Of a stretch of 64,000 nucleotides of DNA, positions 59,109-64,000 are shown piece after piece; position 1 is the first letter of the stretch; every line of letters starts with the position of its first letter. Source of the stretch: Tetradesmus obliquus (taxonomy: Eukaryota > Chlorophyta > Chlorophyceae > Sphaeropleales > Scenedesmaceae); contig CP126198.1 in assembly GCA_030272155.1 (NCBI GenBank), forward strand, positions 1,364,001 through 1,428,000, read 5' to 3'. The position numbers and the translations under genes were made by a program. The notes beneath the pieces are model-generated. The model saw nothing but the letters and a program-made list of their open reading frames with translations. It searched no databases and had not been told where the DNA came from.

Positions 59109-59709
59109 AGCCGTGCCAGTAGGTGCTTGGGATGCTGGTGCTGGCATGACTGGCTTGGCCATGGACCCAGCAGCAGCAGCAGCAGCTGGTGGCAGCTTTG
59201 ACTGGCAATCTGCAGCCTTGACCTTCCAGCAGCAGCAAGAGCAGCAGCTTCAGCAGCAGTACATGCAGCAGCCTGACGTGCAGCAATGGCCGGCACAGTG
59301 GCAGCAGCAGCAGCAGCAGCAAGGTGCACAGCAGCATCACCCCTCAGCCGCCCCAACGCGGCCAAGCAGGCCCAGCAGCAGGCGGTCATCATCCGGCAGG
59401 ATAACTACACGCCATGCTGACTCAGCATCACCTCAGCCGCCGCCGCCGCCGCAGCAGCAGCAGCGGCAGCGCAGCAGGCGTCCGGCTGCTGAGCGTGCGC
59501 GCGTCGCCTTCATTGCTGCAAGTTTTGAAAGCGAGGACTATGAGGAAGAAGATGAGGAGCTGCAAGCTGCTGCTGCTGCTGCTGCTGCGCATGGCATCAA
59601 TTGGGCAGGCAGGCGGCTGGTGAGGGCGGCGCGTAGGAGCGGCAGGCAGCAGCGGAGTTCGTATAGGGAGGATTACGTCACGCCTGAGGCGTCATCTCAG
59701 GGCGAGTGA

Positions 59710-61280
59710 TGACTAGGTGGTTGCCCAATGAGGTTGTCATTGGCTCAAGGACGGGCTGTGTTCCCGTCGCGTAACACACATGTCGTGTGATGTCAGTGGG
59801 TACACACGTTTGTGTGATGTGCTGGGCCCTGCCGGAGCCTCACACTGAGCCAGTGGCCGGGTGTAATGTGGTGCGGAAGCGGACAAGAAGTTGCAGGTCA
59901 CACATTGCAAGCACAACGCAACAGGATGCGTACTTTACTTTACTGAGGGTGTGGCCGAGCTGTAAGATGACAGAACTGTTAGATGGTTGTTGAGTCGCGA
60001 GCGTGACACTTGTGCCTCAGGGTTGTGGGCGCAGCCTGAGGACTTGTGGAGTGTGTCACAGAAAGGGAATCCGATTCAGCAGCAGCAGCAGCCTTAGAGA
60101 CGGTTCATGTGTGTCTGAAACAGAACGCATGTGCTGAAGTGTAGCACGCGATGGTCATGGTGTGTGCATAAATTGCAGCTTGCAGGAATCTGGCTCATTG
60201 CGCTGCATAGGCCGTGCCGGTGGCTGTGGTTCATATTGTCAGACTAATTCAAATTGATGGCAAAGAAGCTGCACTACGTGCAATGCCTGATGTGCTGCGC
60301 TTGATGTGAGCACTGTGCAGCGCATCAAGTGCATGATGTCTTGGTTGATCTAGTGGTTGCTCAATGAGCTTGTCATTGGCTCGAAAACGGGCTGTGTTCC
60401 CGTCGTGTAACACACATATCGTGCATGGTGTCAACGCCACCAGCAGGTCTGGCCCGGGCGGCCTAGGCGGCCGAGGCATAGCTCGAGCTGGGGCTGTACT
60501 GGTCTGCTCACTAGACGGCTGAAGTGCTGCATCGTCACAGCCTTGCATGGTGACCACAAACTTGACGTTGCATAGCTGCAACTTCGTAGTGTGTACACGA
60601 TGCATGGCTACTCGCTGGGTTGCAGCAGTGTTAGATTCGGCTGTACGGTAATGCAAGCGCGAGATGGACTTGCAGTGACAGCATGGTGCAGCCTGGAGTT
60701 GGGTGTGCAGCTGACAGCAGGAAGACGCATGATGCGTGTTGTCGTCTGGCTGAGGCCCTCGCTGCGCAAATGAAGTAGTGCATACAACACATCCAGCCTG
60801 CAAGCTGTGCAATGTACAACAGCAGATGCATTTGTACTGTGACCGTGGCAGGCCCTTCAATTGCCCTCGCTTCCCCGATGCTTATGCGTACCCGATGGGG
60901 TTGAAGCCAGCCCAAAACCCTGGCATAGGAAGAGGTCGACCCACCGCCTCAAGAGAGGTTTAAGCCTCACAGCTTGAAAACGTGACAGCGTCTTGCTGCG
61001 AAACAGCAGAGTCTTGGTATCTTTTCGACGAGTTGCTCAGACAAGCACCATCATGGTGCGACATGGCATGTCGCTGACACGCCACTTCGGGCGTGGCAAT
61101 ACTCGCAGCCTCTCATATAAAGAGCATAGCTATACGATTTAATAATTAATATAGCACTGTTGAGTCTCACAAGTCGTGGCTTACCCGTCGCGCTTTGCGC
61201 GGAGCTTGCCGCCAAATTGTGCCCAAAGTTTGGAAAGCATACAAACAATGCTTACAGCCTGAGAAAGCCTGAGAAAGTAT
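59710..61280. other. Intergenic with a duplicated 85-bp segment
   Basis: No supported gene. The stretch at 59711-59794 (with GGGCTGTGTTCCCGTCG) is repeated in direct orientation at 60347-60433. A 203-codon minus-strand frame (60860-60249) is Cys/His-rich with no recognisable domain and looks like chance. Confidence 0.45.
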
Positions 61281-61288
61281 ATGTCGAT

Positions 61289-61398
61289 GCTGGAACCAGT
61301 GAAGAAGGCAGCACTGGAAGAGGCTTGAGTACAGCAGTGCTGCTGCGTTCAGCTACACAAGGGCCTTTCCCAGTGCTGCCCTCCCCACTGGTTCCAGC
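61289..61398. ncRNA. Hairpin resembling a microRNA precursor
   Basis: Two 38-nt arms (from GCTGGAACCAGTG, and to CACTGGTTCCAGC) pair over their whole length with four A-C mismatches and three G-U pairs, around a loop of about 34 nt. Size and pairing fit algal and plant microRNA precursors, but no expression evidence exists here, and it could be a short inverted repeat of another origin. The strand is undecided because both transcripts would fold. Confidence 0.4.
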
Positions 61399-62619
61399 CT
61401 CCGAATTTTGCCTTTCGAAACTTTGTGCGATGTATTCAAGCATTCACCGCTGCGCACACAGGTATTACTGCTGCCACACCATGCTGATGTGGCAGGCTTA
61501 GCCTCGTCGTAGTTGGCCACGGGCCTGCAGAGGGGGTAAATCATCACGTCCAGCAGACTTCTATGCCAGGATCAAGGAAAGGTGGAGTCTTCACCCAGCA
61601 CATAAGAGATCAACACGCAGCATCAACGATCTTCATTACATTACATTACATTACATTACATGCTCCACTCAACGAGGAGTGGGAACCCCAGTCAGGAGCC
61701 AACGAGAGGCTCATAGGGGGAGGAAACATCGAAGAACAACTCATCATCGTCCAAACCGTCAGACGAAATCGCAGAAAAAAACTCATCAGCATCATCAATA
61801 GCTTGAGCAATAGCCTGAGAGGACAGAAGGACCTCAGGATCAGTGTCCGGGTGACACCGCATCAGATAGCAGCAGTGCACAAAAGCAGCCACCAAAGCAG
61901 GTGCCTGCTTCATAAAAGTGATCATGTCATCGCCATTTCAATGGGTGTCCCAGTGGCGGGGCATGAGGTGGGTATGCTGCTTCTGCCGTTTAGGCGGGGT
62001 GGCGGGTGAGTATGCTGCTTCCGCCGTCTAGGCGGGGTGGCTGCATTTTTCTATGTTACCAGGGTGAGCAAAACCCTACTGGCTGCATTTTTGACCTGCA
62101 GGCATTGATCAATACCTGCAGGTCATGACCTGCAGGTTACAGAGCAATACAGCTGCAGGCGGACTTTGGACCAGACCTTTGCAAGTGGATTACGTATGGC
62201 TCACAGCTGCGGTGTGGCTCGCCACCACCACCGTTCATCGAAATGTTGCCAATTCAATTCGTACGCTATAGCGCTAGCATCATGTAGCGCTACAGGATGC
62301 GGGATCCTTGCCTGATTGCAAGCCGCTGAGCAGCGCTTTAATGCGCTGCAATATGCAACTAGCCGCTGAGCAATGGCTGGTAGCCACCTCAACCTCACAA
62401 TGTCAACGCAGCAGCGGCTCACACGCATTTTAGAGCCGACTTTTAGAATGGCGCCGGTGACAGTGGTGCTAGCTGGTAAAGGTTACACACGGGTAACCTC
62501 GCCCGTTTGGAGAGCCAATGACAGGCTCATAGGGCAGAGAGGCGACACAACCTGGTCACACTGTCCATGGCATGGACCACTGGTCCCTTCCGTACACAAC
62601 AGTATCATATTTCTCCCAA
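61399..62619. other. Intergenic, short repeats and a possible ORF remnant
   Basis: It contains (CATTA)n at about 61635-61660 and two tandem copies of a GTATGCTGCTTCYGCCGT unit at about 61970-62040. A 78-codon minus-strand frame (61925-61692) has an acidic end (DDADEFFSAISSDGLDDDEL) that looks more protein-like than its surroundings, but I do not recognise it. GAGCCAACGAGAGGCTCAT (61697) and GAGAGCCAATGACAGGCTCA (62511) resemble a word at about 27838. Confidence 0.4.
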
Positions 62620-63098
62620 GATTGGTCCCACAGCCTGCACTGCAGGCCTGGCAGGACAGCTATGCCACTGATACTGCTGGCAGCAGCTGTTGTGACAGGC
62701 GTACGCCATCAGAGGCACAGTGCACCACGGCCGCAGCAACCCAACATATTACCTTAACACAGTAATGTAGCAGAATGTTATTGTGTTTTGATCCGTGATC
62801 CCATCTCGGTGGTGTAGTAAGTGGTGACATAACATAACGCAACGGACTGCGGAGCAGTAGCACTGCACCATGGGACATGTCCTACTTGCCAAGCATCTGT
62901 GACAGCCCCCAAAGCAGTCCACTGTAGCATACTCTGTTGTGCGTCGTTGCGGATATACGAACTTCCAAACTGTTAAACTGTGAAATCCCACCCTTGCGTG
63001 GCCTTCAACAAGCCTATTGCACTGCAGGCCAGCTTTGAATCTGATTGGGTTGCTATGTGTAGTGTGTGCAGCGCTAGCAAGGCAAAGGCTGTAGCTCT

Positions 63099-63184
<86 letters not shown>

Positions 63185-64000
63185 GGGGGTGTGGGGGTGT
63201 GGGTGTGTGTGTGGGTGTGTGTGTGTGTGCAGCCCCGGTAGTGCACCAGCTGCCCACAGACAGATCAAACAAGCTTGCAGCTACAGCAACACGCAACATC
63301 ACACACACACAGGCATACAAACAGACACACACACATGCATGCATTCAGAGTCTACGGCGACACCAATGCAAGGTGAAATTCAGCGCAGAACATGCCTGAA
63401 CAGCCTGTACTAGAGTGCAACATGCATATAGAATACATAAACCTTGCATGTACTACAGGCAACACGCGGTAGCAAGCACTGCTGCTGCATGCTGTTTGTG
63501 TTGTGCCCCCGCTTTTGCTGGTCGTAACAGAGGGAGCGGCCCCCTGCAGGCATGCAATTTCAGCCTGACTAAATTAAGAACCTCAAGCACATACAAAAGC
63601 CTCACTTTGCCGCTGGTGAAAACGTCAGTACTGAGAAGAGGACATACACTGGCTGTCCGTCATTAACAGGCGTTAGTAACACGCCAGCAACAGCATCCCC
63701 AGTGGAGACTCAACCCAGGGGCTGCATTGCACAACTTGAAGAGCACCAGTAAGCAGTGCATTGCACTGCCTTTTGGAAGACAGCAGTGAGCAGTGCATGC
63801 TGCATTCAACAAGCAGCAGCAGACAGAGCATGCTAGCTGTGAGCCGAGCAGATGCAACAATGCCTGCCGGTCAGCAAGCAGCCAGCGCCGCCCACACCAT
63901 GCCGCATACACAGGTCTCACATCCCAGGCCTACTGCTGTTAGTACAGTTGTACAGTACGCTGGTGCCGCCAGCATGCCATGCACACACAACCTAAGCTGC
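62620..64000 (+). repeat. Dispersed repeat, copy B, continues past the window
   Basis: Collinear with copy A (27,160-29,830) in the same orientation but shorter. Where copy A has about 0.9 kb of unique sequence, copy B has a GT microsatellite. It contains one unit of the 35-bp minisatellite of copy A. No coding frame was recognised. Confidence 0.65.
63101..63230. repeat. (GT)n microsatellite
   Basis: About 75 bp of pure GT, then degenerate GGTGTG repeats. All frames stay open (Cys-Val or His-Thr runs), which are artefacts. Confidence 0.95.

Noticed and set aside
60249-60860. 203-codon minus-strand frame
   Set aside because: Low-information Cys/His-rich sequence overlapping a duplicated noncoding segment.
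63100-63250. Long His-Thr and Cys-Val frames
   Set aside because: They arise from the GT microsatellite and have no coding signature.

Overview
The window looks like nuclear DNA of a green alga, probably chlorophycean. Every convincing gene is split by short GT-AG introns, long (CTG)n/(CAG)n tracts fill introns and exons, exons carry poly-Ala/poly-Gln runs, and TGTAA, the chlorophyte poly(A) signal, occurs downstream of some stops. The species cannot be named from this. All gene models were spliced by hand; where I give an exon list, the codon phase closes at every junction and the frame stays open to the stop.

Layout. 1-3.2 kb: repeats and a 0.58-kb palindromic element, no gene. 3.2-18.1 kb, minus strand: an 18-exon BRWD/PHIP-type chromatin protein (N-terminal helix, WD40 propeller, cryptic Tudor-like region, bromodomain). 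19.5-26.5 kb, plus strand: a 12-exon glucosidase II beta subunit ending in HDEL. 27.2-29.8 kb: a long dispersed repeat with a second copy at 62.6-64 kb. 29.9-53.3 kb: three paralogous genes (minus, plus, minus) for secreted proteins of about 1,010-1,050 residues with a rare architecture: Cys-rich module, papain-like C1 peptidase, LysM, fibrinogen-like module, C-type lectin domain, separated by GCC2/GCC3-type Cys repeats. Copies 2 and 3 keep the Cys-His-Asn triad; copy 1 has lost all three residues. 54.2-56.6 kb, minus: a 5'-truncated glutathionyl-hydroquinone reductase. 56.6-59.7 kb, plus: an inverted, truncated second copy of the 3' end of the BRWD gene with a premature stop. The two truncated genes meet head to head at one breakpoint near 56,632. 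59.7-64 kb: intergenic sequence and repeats, with a microRNA-precursor-like hairpin at 61.3 kb.

The strongest window-wide signal is not a gene. In all the CTG-rich genes, short pieces around splice sites are tandemly duplicated 2-9 times. Acceptor-side copies carry (CTG)nCAG plus the first codons of an exon; donor-side copies carry the last codons plus GT. Only one copy of each array is a complete exon. Tracts next to acceptors read CTG on the coding strand whichever way the gene points, so they contain no AG. The region from about 40.4 to 52 kb (most of lectin copies 2 and 3) is AT-richer and almost free of these arrays.

The lectin-protease cluster is the best candidate for an undescribed system: extracellular glycan- or wall-binding proteases with one catalytically dead relative. 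Its function is inference.
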